Shown piece by piece: positions 35,851-45,011 of a stretch of DNA of 64,000 nucleotides. Position 1 is the first letter of the stretch; each line of letters begins with the position of its first letter. Source of the stretch: Rosistilla ulvae (GTDB lineage: Bacteria > Planctomycetota > Planctomycetia > Pirellulales > Pirellulaceae); the NCBI RefSeq assembly GCF_007741475.1, contig NZ_CP036261.1:5891798-5955797 (forward strand). The letters run 5' to 3'. The position numbers and the translations under genes were made by a program. The notes under the pieces are model-generated. The model was not told where the DNA came from and did no database searches. It was given only the letters and a program-made list of their open reading frames with translations.

Positions 35851-37095
35851 ATGACAAAAGAACCAAACGATCGCACGTTGCAATTGCCCGAATCGCTCAG
35901 CGGCATCCAACTGCCTTTGCTGGCAGGTGGCGGAATCGCGGTGCTGGTTGGCGTGATCGCCGGCTTGATGTCACCCAATGGTGTCTCGCATTCGCTGCAC
36001 GCGTATCTGACGGCGTTCACGTTTTGCCTGACGATCAGCCTAGGGGCAATGTTTTTCGTCATCATCCAACACTTAAGCCGCGCCGGATGGAGCGCTTCGG
36101 TGCGACGGGTCGCGGAGATCATCATGGCGGTCATTCCATTGATGGCGATTCTGTTCCTACCGATCGTGGTCTATGTATTGTTTTTCGATCATGGCGCGCT
36201 CTACCCTTGGAACGCCGAGGGATGGGGTGAACTGACGCCTGCCAACCACGAAAAGGCGAAGATCCTTAACCCGGTCGCCTACCTGATCACATCCGTTGTT
36301 GTCCTGGCAGTTTGGACGGTCATCGTTCGCTACTTCTGGACCAACAGCTGCAAGCAGGACGAAACCGGTGACATCGCCCTCACCGCCAAGATGCAACGCT
36401 GGAGCGGCCCGGCAACGTTTGGGTTTGCGTTAAGCGTATCGGCTGCGGCGTTCGTCTGGATCATGTCGTTGGATCCGCTGTGGTTCAGCACCATGTTTGG
36501 CGTCTACCTGTTCGCCGGATCGATGGTTTCGTTCTTCGCACTGATGTGCAGTTCGATCTACTTTTTGCAACAACGCGGCGTGCTGGTCGACGAGATCAAC
36601 GAAGAACACTTCCACGACCTTGGAAAGTACACGTTTGGTTTTATCGTGTTTTGGGCTTACATTGCATTTAGCCAATACATGTTGATCTGGTACGCAAACA
36701 TTCCAGAGGAAACGATCTGGTTCTTGCACCGACAGGGCGATGGCCTCGAAGGATGGTCGCTCGTTTCGCTGTCGCTTGTCCTAATGCACTGGTTGATCCC
36801 ATTCTTCGCTGTCATGTCGCGACACATGCGTCGCTGGCCGAAGTGGATGGCATGTTGGGGTGTTTACATCTTGGCGATGCATTACGTCGACATGTACTGG
36901 GTGATCATGCCCGAAGCTGGCCACGAGAACCACCTAGTCTTTGGTGGTGCGATGGGACTGATTAGTTCGCTGTTGTGCGTGGCGGGCATGTTTGCCTTGT
37001 TCATCGGAGTCATGTTGCGAATCGGATCGGGGATTCCATTGGTTGCCGCCAAGGACCCACGTTTGCCACAAGCTCTGCAGTTTGAGAACATTTAA
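35851..37095 (+). CDS. actF: ACIII subunit ActF, NrfD-like membrane subunit
   Basis: 414 residues, about ten TM helices, related to but shorter than ActC. Landmarks are the helix with VSHSLHAYLTAFTFCLTISLGAMFFV and HLSRAGWSASVRRVAEIIM, the latter the usual ActF signature. It forms the second quinone-reactive membrane subunit. It lies 121 bp after the fused actDE gene on the same strand. Confidence 0.92.
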   Translation: MTKEPNDRTLQLPESLSGIQLPLLAGGGIAVLVGVIAGLMSPNGVSHSLHAYLTAFTFCLTISLGAMFFVIIQHLSRAGWSASVRRVAEIIMAVIPLMAILFLPIVVYVLFFDHGALYPWNAEGWGELTPANHEKAKILNPVAYLITSVVVLAVWTVIVRYFWTNSCKQDETGDIALTAKMQRWSGPATFGFALSVSAAAFVWIMSLDPLWFSTMFGVYLFAGSMVSFFALMCSSIYFLQQRGVLVDEINEEHFHDLGKYTFGFIVFWAYIAFSQYMLIWYANIPEETIWFLHRQGDGLEGWSLVSLSLVLMHWLIPFFAVMSRHMRRWPKWMACWGVYILAMHYVDMYWVIMPEAGHENHLVFGGAMGLISSLLCVAGMFALFIGVMLRIGSGIPLVAAKDPRLPQALQFENI

Positions 37096-37220
37096 TTAGT
37101 GACCCCCTTTGCCGGGCTGGCCCTCGAGATGACGGCCCGCCCGTGGAGGACAGGTCGAGGCGAGACGACAATCGCCCCGCACTGAACACATAACCTTTTA
37201 TTGAATAAGCGGCACTGGCT

Positions 37221-37535
37221 ATGGCTCATTACGACGACTTGGACAACAAGCAGATCTACGCTTACAGCGCGATTTTTGTCGTTGGCACCGTGATCACGAT
37301 CTTCTTCGTGTCGATCATCTTCCATTGGATGGATAACGGTGAGCAGACGCGAAAGATGCTAGAAACCGAATACAACCAGTTCAATCAGATCCTGGCTGAA
37401 CAAACCGAAAGCTTGAACGAATTTGTGGTTGTCGATCCTGTTACCGGACGGTTCGGTATCCCGATCGAAAACGCCATCGATTCGGCGCTCAAGCAAGAGA
37501 AGAAATCCGATGAAGGAACCCGTGACGAAGCCTAA
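37221..37535 (+). CDS. small single-TM protein in the ACIII-oxidase operon
   Basis: 104 residues, one TM helix near the N-terminus (YAYSAIFVVGTVITIFFVSIIFHW) followed by a polar, Glu/Gln/Asn-rich soluble part. Sandwiched between actF and SCO, it could be an extra ACIII or assembly subunit. Its stop lies 26 nt inside the SCO gene, which supports cotranslation. Function not recognised. Confidence 0.75.
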   Translation: MAHYDDLDNKQIYAYSAIFVVGTVITIFFVSIIFHWMDNGEQTRKMLETEYNQFNQILAEQTESLNEFVVVDPVTGRFGIPIENAIDSALKQEKKSDEGTRDEA

Positions 37536-38421
37536 AAGACTGCCGTTGGCAATCTACTGTCTCGCCGCGATCTGTTGTTTATTCACAGATCAGACTGCGG
37601 TTGGACAATTGATTAAGGACCTTCCAGCAAGCGTCCAAGAGGTCGGTGTCGAGCAAAGACTTGGCGAGACACTGCCGCTTAACACCGTGTTCTTTGACGA
37701 ACGCGGACAAAAGGTTCGCTTGAACCAGTTTTTTGACGGCCAACGACCGGTGTTGGTGACGCTCAATTACAGCGACTGCCCGATGTTGTGCAGCTTGCAA
37801 TTGAACAAACTTGTCACCGCCTTGGACGAACTGGATTTGGAAGTCGGCAAAGACTTTCAGATCGTCACGATCAGCATCGATCCCAAAGAGACGCCTTTTA
37901 AGGCGCGAGAAACAAAGTCGAAGTACGTAAACATATTGCCTCGTGAAGGAGTTGCTGACGGCTGGCACTTCTTAACTGGCAAACAAGATTCCATTACAAA
38001 AGTTGCCGACGCGATCGGGTTTCGATACAAGTTCATCCCCGAGACCGGGCAATACAGCCACGCTGCAATGCTTGCCTTCTGCACTCCCGAAGGCATGATC
38101 AGCAGCTACCTATTACTGATCGATTACCCGGCGGACCAGGTCAAACTGGGCCTGCTGGCTGCTGGAGGCGGAAACATCGGCTCGTTAGTCGATAACTTCG
38201 TTTTGTATTGTTCTGTCTACAATCCTTTGGAAGGCAGCTATACCGCCAGCGCCTGGAAGATCATGCGGTTGAGCGCAGCGGCCACGGTCCTGCTGCTGTT
38301 GATCGGATTAGTTCCCTATTGGCTCGGACGACGCAAGACGTCGGCAGACCTCAGCAATCACGAATTACCTAACCAATCGCGAATGAACGTCCAGCAGAAC
38401 GCTGCACACCATTCTCAATAG
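37510..38421 (+). CDS. SCO1/SenC copper chaperone
   Basis: 303 residues from the ATG at 37510, overlapping the upstream small gene by 26 nt. A signal/anchor (LAIYCLAAICCLFTDQTAVG) leads to a thioredoxin-like SCO domain with the copper-binding motif CPMLC (YSDCPMLCSLQLNKL) and the distal His in TGQYSHAAML. A second TM near the C-terminus (AATVLLLLIGLVPYWLGRR) ends with a polar tail. SCO proteins deliver copper to the CuA site of oxidase subunit II, encoded directly downstream. The second TM makes it a bitopic variant. Confidence 0.92.
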   Translation: MKEPVTKPKRLPLAIYCLAAICCLFTDQTAVGQLIKDLPASVQEVGVEQRLGETLPLNTVFFDERGQKVRLNQFFDGQRPVLVTLNYSDCPMLCSLQLNKLVTALDELDLEVGKDFQIVTISIDPKETPFKARETKSKYVNILPREGVADGWHFLTGKQDSITKVADAIGFRYKFIPETGQYSHAAMLAFCTPEGMISSYLLLIDYPADQVKLGLLAAGGGNIGSLVDNFVLYCSVYNPLEGSYTASAWKIMRLSAAATVLLLLIGLVPYWLGRRKTSADLSNHELPNQSRMNVQQNAAHHSQ

Positions 38422-38433
38422 AGTTTCAAACTG

Positions 38434-39489
38434 ATGCAAACATTACAGAACCTCTCGTTCGTCCTCGCCGACGTCTCCGACGGTTTTTGGTTCCCCAAAA
38501 CCGCGTCGAACTTCGCCACGGAAGTCGACTTCATGTACAAGGCGATCCTGTGGATCAGCGTCGCGTTTTTCGTGCCGATGATGATCTACATGGGTTGGGC
38601 GGCGTTCAAGTTCCAAAAGCCCAAGGGTGAAAAAGCCGAAGGCAAAGCAACGCACAACACCGCGTTGGAATTGGCTTGGTCGGTTGGCCCCTGCTTCCTG
38701 CTGATCTGGATGTTCTATCGCGGTAGCGTCGGATATCTGGACATGCGGCAACCGCCAAGCGATGCCCGTGAAGTCCAAGTCACCGCGCAAAAATGGTCGT
38801 GGTTGTTCGATTACGGCAGCGGAATCATGAATCCCGAACTGCACGTCGTCAAAGATCAACCGACCAAATTGATCATGCGATCCAAGGATGTCTTGCACGC
38901 GATGTACATCCCTGCGTTTCGCGTCAAACGCGACATCGTTCCAGGCCGGTACAACACGCTTTGGTTCACGCCAACGATCGGTACCGAATCGTTGACCGAC
39001 GATGAGATGCAGTGGAAGAGCGATGATCCAGAAGAAGCTGGGAACATCTTGAACCAAGGCAAATACTTCGACTTCTACTGTGCGGAGTATTGCGGCAAAG
39101 ATCACTCGATGATGCAGGGCAAGATCGTCGTCCACGAGACCCAAGACGAATACGACGCTTGGTTGGAATCGGCAAACCGCCGTCCGGACGATCAGACCCC
39201 CGAACAATACGGCGAGTTCCTGTATGCGACCCGTGGCTGCAAAGGTTGCCATTCGGCCGACGGTACCGCCGGTCAATGCCCAACGTTCTTGAACAGCTTC
39301 GGCGCAGAGCACGAGATGGTTGACGGCAGCAAGGTTTCGGTCGACGAAAACTACATTCGCGAATCGATCCTGAACCCGAAGGCCAAGGTGGTCAAAGGTT
39401 ATCCGCCGGTAATGCCGTCGTTCCAAGGCCAGTTGAACGACGACCAGATCGACTCCTTGGTCGCTTATATCAAGTCACTGAAAAAGTAA
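38434..39489 (+). CDS. coxB: cytochrome c oxidase subunit II with C-terminal haem c (caa3 type)
   Basis: 351 residues. Two TM helices (about 33-55 and 75-95) precede the cupredoxin domain with CuA ligands in CAEYCGKDHSMM and an upstream His in LHAMYIPAFRV. The C-terminal extension carries haem c (CKGCH, about residue 270), with a distal Met in VMPSFQGQL. Electrons from ACIII can therefore pass through the fused haem to CuA without a soluble cytochrome. The gene starts 12 nt after SCO. Confidence 0.94.
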   Translation: MQTLQNLSFVLADVSDGFWFPKTASNFATEVDFMYKAILWISVAFFVPMMIYMGWAAFKFQKPKGEKAEGKATHNTALELAWSVGPCFLLIWMFYRGSVGYLDMRQPPSDAREVQVTAQKWSWLFDYGSGIMNPELHVVKDQPTKLIMRSKDVLHAMYIPAFRVKRDIVPGRYNTLWFTPTIGTESLTDDEMQWKSDDPEEAGNILNQGKYFDFYCAEYCGKDHSMMQGKIVVHETQDEYDAWLESANRRPDDQTPEQYGEFLYATRGCKGCHSADGTAGQCPTFLNSFGAEHEMVDGSKVSVDENYIRESILNPKAKVVKGYPPVMPSFQGQLNDDQIDSLVAYIKSLKK

Positions 39490-39594
39490 GTTGGAGAAAC
39501 GACCAGCAGACGCCAACAAGCAATGCGGCGTGCGGGTTTCTTCGGTTCCGATTAACAATCACATACACCACGTTTGAAAAATGAGGACATGAGC

Positions 39595-41307
39595 ATGTCA
39601 AGCGCAGCTACTGCAGACCATGCGTCCGACGACAATTATCTGACCAATACCAAAGGCATCATGTCTTGGATCGTCACACTCGACCACAAACGCATCGGGT
39701 TGATGTATTTGATTGGTGTGATGGTCAGCTTTGCCCTCGGGGGAACGCTGGCGTTGGTCCTGCGTGCTCACCTGTACAATCCGCAGGGCAGCTTCCTGTC
39801 TAACGACGCCTACAACCAGGTGTTCACGTTGCACGGTGCGGTGATGATCTTCCTGTTCATCATCCCAAGTATTCCGGCGGCGTTGGGGAACTTCCTGGTC
39901 CCCGTCATGCTGGGTGCAAAAGACGTTGCCTTCCCGCGATTGAACCTCAGTAGTTTCTACTTGTGGGCCGCGGGTGCGTTGTTCTTCCTGTTTGCACTTT
40001 GCACCACGGGCCTCGACACCGGGTGGACTTTTTACACACCTTACAGCACCACGACATCGACCTCGGTGATCGCGGCCACGATGGGTGCGTTTATCCTCGG
40101 GTTCAGTTCGATCTTCACAGGTTTGAACTTCATCGTCACCGTTAACACGATGCGTCCGCCGGGAATGACTTGGTTCAAGATGCCGTTGTTCTTGTGGGCT
40201 ATCTACTCGACCGCTGTCATCCAAGTCCTGGCGACTCCCGTTCTTGGAATCACGCTGTTGCTGTTGATCTGCGAACGCTTGATGCACATCGGTATTTTTG
40301 ATCCCGCGTTTAACGGCGATCCCGTTGCGTTCCAGCACTTCTTCTGGTTCTACAGCCATCCCGCTGTATACATCATGATTCTGCCCGCCTTTGGCGTGAT
40401 CAGCGAATTGATGAGCGTTCACTGCCACAAGAGCATCTTCGGTTACCGCTTTATCGCGTTGAGTTCGATCGCGATCGCACTGTTGAGCTTCTTGGTCTGG
40501 GGACACCACATGTTCACCAGCGGCATGTCCGAGATCACCACGATTATCTTTAGTGCGTTGACGTTTACCGTTTCGGTACCGTCGGCGATTAAGGTCTTCA
40601 ACTGGTTGGCCACGATGTACAAGGGCTCGATCAGTCTGACGACTCCGATGTGTTACGCATTGGCCTTCATGTTCTTGTTCACTATCGGCGGTCTGACCGG
40701 ACTGTTCTTGGGAACCCTGACCACCGACCTGCACCTACACGACACCTACTTTGTTGTCTCCCACTTCCACTATGTGATGATGGGCGGAACCTTGGTCGCG
40801 TTCTTGGGCGGACTGTTCCACTGGTGGCCGAAGATGACCGGCAAGATGTTCAACGAGACCTGGGGTCGTATCTCCGCAGCGATCGTATTCATCGGATTCA
40901 ACCTGACCTTCCTGCCTCAGTTTGTTCTGGGCAGCCGCGGCATGCCTCGCCGTTACGCCACGTACGATCCCGAGTTCACTGGTTTGCACCGCATGTCGAC
41001 CGTGGGTGCGTTCACCTTGGGACTTGGCCTGTTGGTCGCTTTGATCGTGCTGCTGCACTCGCTGTATCGCGGCAAGAAGGCACCACGCAATCCTTGGGGT
41101 GGTGCAACGTTGGAATGGCGATGCTCGAGCCCGCCTCCTTATTACAACTTCGAACGTCCACCGGTCGTTGGAAACCCATATTACTTCGGCGACATTGAAT
41201 ATGACGCGAAGTCCGATGACTATGTGTTTACCGAACCAGAGCGTGAAGTGGTTCCGCAGACTCCCGATCCTGCTCCACAGCATGCCGAGTCGAAGAAAGA
41301 CGCTTAA
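39595..41307 (+). CDS. coxA: cytochrome c oxidase subunit I, A2 type
   Basis: 570 residues. The ATG at 39595 is chosen because GAGG lies 7 nt upstream; the ATG at 39589 is too close. Twelve TM helices carry the haem and CuB ligands: [37 protein letters not shown], and [17 protein letters not shown]. The D-channel Glu of HPEVY is missing; instead YSHPAVY has the Tyr-Ser pair of A2-type oxidases such as those of Thermus and Rhodothermus. It reduces oxygen and pumps protons in the cytoplasmic membrane. Confidence 0.96.
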   Translation: MSSAATADHASDDNYLTNTKGIMSWIVTLDHKRIGLMYLIGVMVSFALGGTLALVLRAHLYNPQGSFLSNDAYNQVFTLHGAVMIFLFIIPSIPAALGNFLVPVMLGAKDVAFPRLNLSSFYLWAAGALFFLFALCTTGLDTGWTFYTPYSTTTSTSVIAATMGAFILGFSSIFTGLNFIVTVNTMRPPGMTWFKMPLFLWAIYSTAVIQVLATPVLGITLLLLICERLMHIGIFDPAFNGDPVAFQHFFWFYSHPAVYIMILPAFGVISELMSVHCHKSIFGYRFIALSSIAIALLSFLVWGHHMFTSGMSEITTIIFSALTFTVSVPSAIKVFNWLATMYKGSISLTTPMCYALAFMFLFTIGGLTGLFLGTLTTDLHLHDTYFVVSHFHYVMMGGTLVAFLGGLFHWWPKMTGKMFNETWGRISAAIVFIGFNLTFLPQFVLGSRGMPRRYATYDPEFTGLHRMSTVGAFTLGLGLLVALIVLLHSLYRGKKAPRNPWGGATLEWRCSSPPPYYNFERPPVVGNPYYFGDIEYDAKSDDYVFTEPEREVVPQTPDPAPQHAESKKDA

Positions 41308-41427
41308 CGAAGCGATCGTTTTGAATTGAAGATCAGCGAGTCGAGCTTGGAACCATATTCGACAGCCCCTCCAGCTCGACTCACCAAATCAGTTTCCACC
41401 TAACACTAGAAAAAGAACGGCCAGCCA

Positions 41428-42585
41428 ATGGCAACCGCTGAAATCGATCAACACGGCCACGCTCATGACGAGCATGAACACCCGTCGTTCCTGGCGCACC
41501 ACTTCGAAACTCCCGAACAACAATACGATTCGGGCAAGCTTGGAATGTGGTTGTTCCTGGTCACTGAAATTCTATTTTTCAGTGGACTGTTCTGCGCCTA
41601 TGCGATCTATCGCTCGCTGCGTCCAGAGGTCTACACCTACTGCAGCCAGTTCCTCAACACGGAACTGGGAGCGATCAACACCGGGGTGCTGCTGTTCAGC
41701 AGTTTGACCATGGCGTGGGCCGTTCGTGCAGCTCAACTGGAACAACACAAAACGACAGTCGGCATGCTGGCCGCAACGATCAGCTGTGCGATGATCTTCT
41801 TGGGTGTCAAAGCTGTCGAGTACTCGCATAAGTTTGATCTCGGCCTGCTGCCTGCCGGCTTCTATCACTACGATCCCGCGGCTCCACACCATGAAGGCCT
41901 ATCGCATTATCTGGTCGCCTTATGTGTCGTACCAGCAATCGTGTTGGCTGGCATGATCTGCCTGTTGGCATACTCCAAGATCGTTGGCAACGTCTTCCTA
42001 ACCAAATGTGCGATGCCACTGGTTGTTGCAGCTGCATGTTTCTTCGTTGGTGTTGGTCTTGGTACGGTCCTCGAGAACCGCGCTGCCGCCAAAGCCGCTG
42101 TAGCTCACGCTGCAGATTCCCATTCGGATGCGACGCATGAGGAAACTTCGCTAGAAGCCGACGTCGCCGCTGCCAAAGAGATCACGACAACTGCCGAATC
42201 TTCGGTACTTGGAATGCTGGCCACCGACGCAACGAACACCGGCGTCCGAGCGGAACTGGAAGCTCTGCAAGCTCAAGACTTGATGGCAACTGGCGAATTC
42301 ATCGAAGACTTCAGCGGTGAGGATCCGTTCTACGATCGCCCCGAATTAGATGTGAATTCGAACTCGTTGGCCGGTGTGTTTTTCAGCATCTACTACTGCA
42401 TGACCGGCTTGCACGCGATTCACATTATCATCGGTATCGGCGTCTTGGTCTGGTTGTTGGTCCGTGCGGTTCGACAAGACTTCTGCAGTCAGTACTTTGG
42501 CCCAGTCGATTACGTTGGCCTGTATTGGCACATCGTCGACCTTATCTGGATCTACCTGTTCCCGCTGCTGTATCTGATCGGCTAA
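41428..42585 (+). CDS. coxC: cytochrome c oxidase subunit III with long insertion
   Basis: 385 residues. Seven TM helices of the subunit III fold are visible (GKLGMWLFLVTEILFFSGLFCAYAIYRS; YYCMTGLHAIHIIIGIGVLVWLLV; YVGLYWHIVDLIWIYLFPLLYL). About 90-100 polar residues, Ala/Glu/Thr/Asp-rich (about 217-310, ENRAAAKAAVAHAADSHSD...), interrupt the fold between helices. The insertion is predicted to lie in a loop outside the membrane. It may be a linker or binding surface for other operon products. The subunit supports proton uptake and stability rather than catalysis. Confidence 0.9.
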   Translation: MATAEIDQHGHAHDEHEHPSFLAHHFETPEQQYDSGKLGMWLFLVTEILFFSGLFCAYAIYRSLRPEVYTYCSQFLNTELGAINTGVLLFSSLTMAWAVRAAQLEQHKTTVGMLAATISCAMIFLGVKAVEYSHKFDLGLLPAGFYHYDPAAPHHEGLSHYLVALCVVPAIVLAGMICLLAYSKIVGNVFLTKCAMPLVVAAACFFVGVGLGTVLENRAAAKAAVAHAADSHSDATHEETSLEADVAAAKEITTTAESSVLGMLATDATNTGVRAELEALQAQDLMATGEFIEDFSGEDPFYDRPELDVNSNSLAGVFFSIYYCMTGLHAIHIIIGIGVLVWLLVRAVRQDFCSQYFGPVDYVGLYWHIVDLIWIYLFPLLYLIG

Positions 42586-42656
42586 GCGACGAACCGAAAT
42601 CCGACACATCCAATCACTTGATATTCCGTTTCGTTTAAAAGATAGGCGTTTTAAAA

Positions 42657-43004
42657 ATGAGTTCACACAGCGAACACGATGACGGCGAATTTGCACATCC
42701 AATGCCGATCTGGATGTTGTTGGCCGTATTTTTCGCGCTCACCGCGCTGACGTTCATTACCGTCTTTCAGGCGAGTCTCCATCTCGGCAACTGGGAGATC
42801 TGGATCGCGATGACGATCGCTTCGGTCAAAGCGACTCTAGTGATGGCGTTCTTCATGCACATGTTGTGGGACAAGCCGTTTAACATCCTGATGTTCCTCA
42901 GCTCGTTCCTGTTCGTGACCCTGTTCGTCAGCTTCCTGCTGATGGACACGCACGCTTACAACCACAACGTGATCGTCAAGCCAGTTGGCGAAGTGGTACA
43001 GTAG
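42657..43004 (+). CDS. cytochrome c oxidase subunit IV-like
   Basis: 115 residues with three TM helices (PMPIWMLLAVFFALTALTFITVF; WIAMTIASVKATLVMAFFMHMLW; ILMFLSSFLFVTLFVSFLL), like the prokaryotic COX4 family. Last gene of the oxidase operon; a strong terminator lies 45 nt downstream. Confidence 0.88.
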   Translation: MSSHSEHDDGEFAHPMPIWMLLAVFFALTALTFITVFQASLHLGNWEIWIAMTIASVKATLVMAFFMHMLWDKPFNILMFLSSFLFVTLFVSFLLMDTHAYNHNVIVKPVGEVVQ

Positions 43005-43049
43005 CCGTCGAATCGACGACGCTCGCCTGTGACCACGCGATACGCTCAA

Positions 43050-43078
43050 CCGCGTCTCTCCAAGAGACGCGGTTTTTT
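43050..43078 (+). terminator. Rho-independent terminator of the ACIII-oxidase operon
   Basis: A 10-bp perfect GC-rich stem (43050-43059 with 43063-43072), a 3-nt loop and six T residues. It closes the long operon from about 28.3 kb. Confidence 0.92.
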
Positions 43079-43387
43079 CGTTCGATCTCAGGTTCGATCT
43101 TTTTCCCCAATCAGACCGCCGGAATTCACCGCCTAAGCTCCTCCATTGCCGCCTATTGGCTTCGCTCCCATCAAAGTAGCCCGGCGGCCTGAGGTCATCC
43201 CCGCTGTCTTAACAGCAAGCAAGCGAGCACGGCTCGAAGATCATCCGCACTAGCCGACGCGAAACCGGGCAATCACGTCTTACGTTGAAGAGTGTTTAAT
43301 ATTGAAGAGCGTGCAACCGGGAAGAGCCTGCTTTGCTTGAGCGACTTCGGCGAAGGAATCGCAGCCTATGGTCAGAAGGTACAGACA
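43079..43387. other. intergenic region between two opposing terminators
   Basis: No gene, promoter or repeat could be supported. It separates the oxidase operon from the convergent coiled-coil gene. Confidence 0.4.
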
Positions 43388-43419
43388 TAAAAAAACGGTT
43401 GGTCATAAGACCAACCGTT
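43388..43419 (-). terminator. Rho-independent terminator of the coiled-coil gene
   Basis: On the minus strand an 11-bp stem (43409-43419 with 43394-43404), ATAA-type loop, then a T-run (43395-43388 as A on the plus strand). It lies 65 nt after the stop at 43484. Confidence 0.88.
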
Positions 43420-43483
43420 CGCTTCTGTTGCTGTGAGAGGAGATGACAATTCTCCTCGCTTCAGAACCTGTTCTTCAGAACTC

Positions 43484-44500
43484 TTACTTGTCGCTCTTCT
43501 CGTCGGCAGGCTTGGCTTCCGCGGCTTCTTTTGCCTTGGCAGCGGCAGCTTCCGCTTCTTGTTTTGCTTTCGCTTCAGCAGCCTTCTTCGCTTCAGCAGC
43601 CTTCTTTGCTTCGGCAGCCTTTTTAGCTTCGGCAGCCTTTTTAGCTTCGGCAGCCTTTTTAGCTTCGGCAGCCTTTTTAGCTTCGGCAGCCTTTTTAGCT
43701 TCGGCAGCCTTTTTAGCTTCGGCTTCCTGCTTTGCCTTTACTTCGGCTTCCATCTTGGTCTTCGCTTCGGCTGCTTCTTTCGCTTCAGCTTCTTTTTTGG
43801 CTTTAGCTTCGGCTTCTTGCTTCGCCTTTACTTCGGCGTCCATCTTGGCCTTCGCTTCCGCTGCCTTTTTGGCTTCGGCTTCTTTTTTAGCCTGCTCTTC
43901 AGCGGCCTTCTTGGCCTTCATGGCTTCTTCGTCGCGTTTCGCCTTGGCTTGTTCGCGTCGCTTCTTCTCTTCTTCCTTGCGTTTGTTCTCTTCAGCGATC
44001 TGCTTGCTCAGGTCGGCGTTTTTGCTGGTCAGCTGTTCCACTTTCTTGCTGGTATCGGCCAGCTGTTGCTTCACTTTGGCAAGAGCTTGTTCGTTTGCTT
44101 TTGTCGCGGCAGCCATCGCGGCTTTGGTCTCTTTCAGTGCCTTTTCGGCCGCTTCGGCACGTTTGGTCTCTTTCAAGGAATCGGCGATCAGTTGTTCCAT
44201 TCGCGACTTCTGGGTGCCGACCAAAGTTTCGGCTTGCTCCAATGCTTGACTGGTTTCCGCAGCAGCGGTTTTCAGCGCCGCCACCTCTTCCCGCAACGCG
44301 ACCAATTCGGTCGTCAACAGGATGTTCAATTCGCTTGGATTGTCATGAGCGATGTTCGAAGAGGACGAATTGCAGCCCGACACAACGGATACGGGTTGCG
44401 AACAACCGCATCCAACGCGCGTCGCGCAAGGGCCCTGGGCACTGCTCGTTTGAATCGTCATGGTCGCAAGAGCGACGGTGTACATTGCTTTTTTAATCAT
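43484..44500 (-). CDS. exported Lys/Ala/Glu-rich coiled-coil protein
   Basis: 338 residues. A signal peptide (about 1-22, MIKKAMYTVALATMTIQTSSAQG) is followed by a Cys-containing stretch (PCATRVGCGCSQPVSVVSGCN) that could form disulfides. The rest is a long coiled coil (VALREEVAALKTAAAETSQALEQAETLVG...). From about residue 190 it becomes KKAAEA/KQEAEAKAK repeats, encoded by a perfect 18-bp DNA repeat unit, roughly 43600-43725. Similar to TolA-like spacer domains in composition. Function not recognised; probably a periplasmic spacer or scaffold. Confidence 0.8.
   Translation of the reverse strand: MIKKAMYTVALATMTIQTSSAQGPCATRVGCGCSQPVSVVSGCNSSSSNIAHDNPSELNILLTTELVALREEVAALKTAAAETSQALEQAETLVGTQKSRMEQLIADSLKETKRAEAAEKALKETKAAMAAATKANEQALAKVKQQLADTSKKVEQLTSKNADLSKQIAEENKRKEEEKKRREQAKAKRDEEAMKAKKAAEEQAKKEAEAKKAAEAKAKMDAEVKAKQEAEAKAKKEAEAKEAAEAKTKMEAEVKAKQEAEAKKAAEAKKAAEAKKAAEAKKAAEAKKAAEAKKAAEAKKAAEAKKAAEAKAKQEAEAAAAKAKEAAEAKPADEKSDK
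43575..43725 (-). repeat. 18-bp tandem repeat inside the coiled-coil gene
   Basis: A GCAGCCTTTTTAGCTTCG-type unit, encoding KKAAEA on the minus strand, is repeated about eight times with few substitutions. Recent expansion or contraction by replication slippage is likely. Confidence 0.8.
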
Positions 44501-45011
44501 TCTCGATACTCCGCTTTGCCAACGCTGAATCGTTGTTCATTGTGTGTAAGTGCTCCCACGCAACATCATTTGGGCTGTTCTGCACGAACCGCTAACGGTC
44601 CGACTGGAAGAATGAGAAAGCCTATTCCTACGGCTTTCTCCGACGACTGAATTCTTCAGGTGGGAGATTCGCATCCACTATGATCCGAGGGCAGAATCAT
44701 TGCAAACCCTTAGACAGCCTTTATCTTGGAAAGACTGGGGCGTCAAATCGGATTCTGCAAGCTTTGCCGGCTGCCCCGATCCTGCCGATATTACAGCCAT
44801 TCAGCCGGTCCATCGGGTGGTCCCTCAAGACGTCGCACCGCCCATATTGGGGCCCGTTGGCATCCCGCTCCGCATAATATTGAACGCCCAGATCTCGCCC
44901 AGATCTCGCCCCGATCTCGCCCCGATTGTTACAGGACGATTGGACATTCGCCGCCTTGGCTCTCAACAGCCTCCAGACTAAAAACCGCGTTGCTTCGGCT
45001 GCCTTAGGGCA
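44501..45011. other. 511-bp intergenic region with an 11-bp tandem repeat
   Basis: No gene supported. CAGATCTCGCC is repeated at 44889-44899 and 44900-44910, then CCGATCTCGCC at 44911-44921 and a partial copy to 44927. Function unknown. Confidence 0.4.

Noticed and set aside
44848-44880. TGGCATCCCGCTCCGCA as a sigma-54 promoter
   Set aside because: The -12 GC is one base out of register and TTGC is missing.
44889-44927. 11-bp tandem repeats as CRISPR or iterons
   Set aside because: Only three and a half contiguous copies without spacers and no cas or rep gene nearby.
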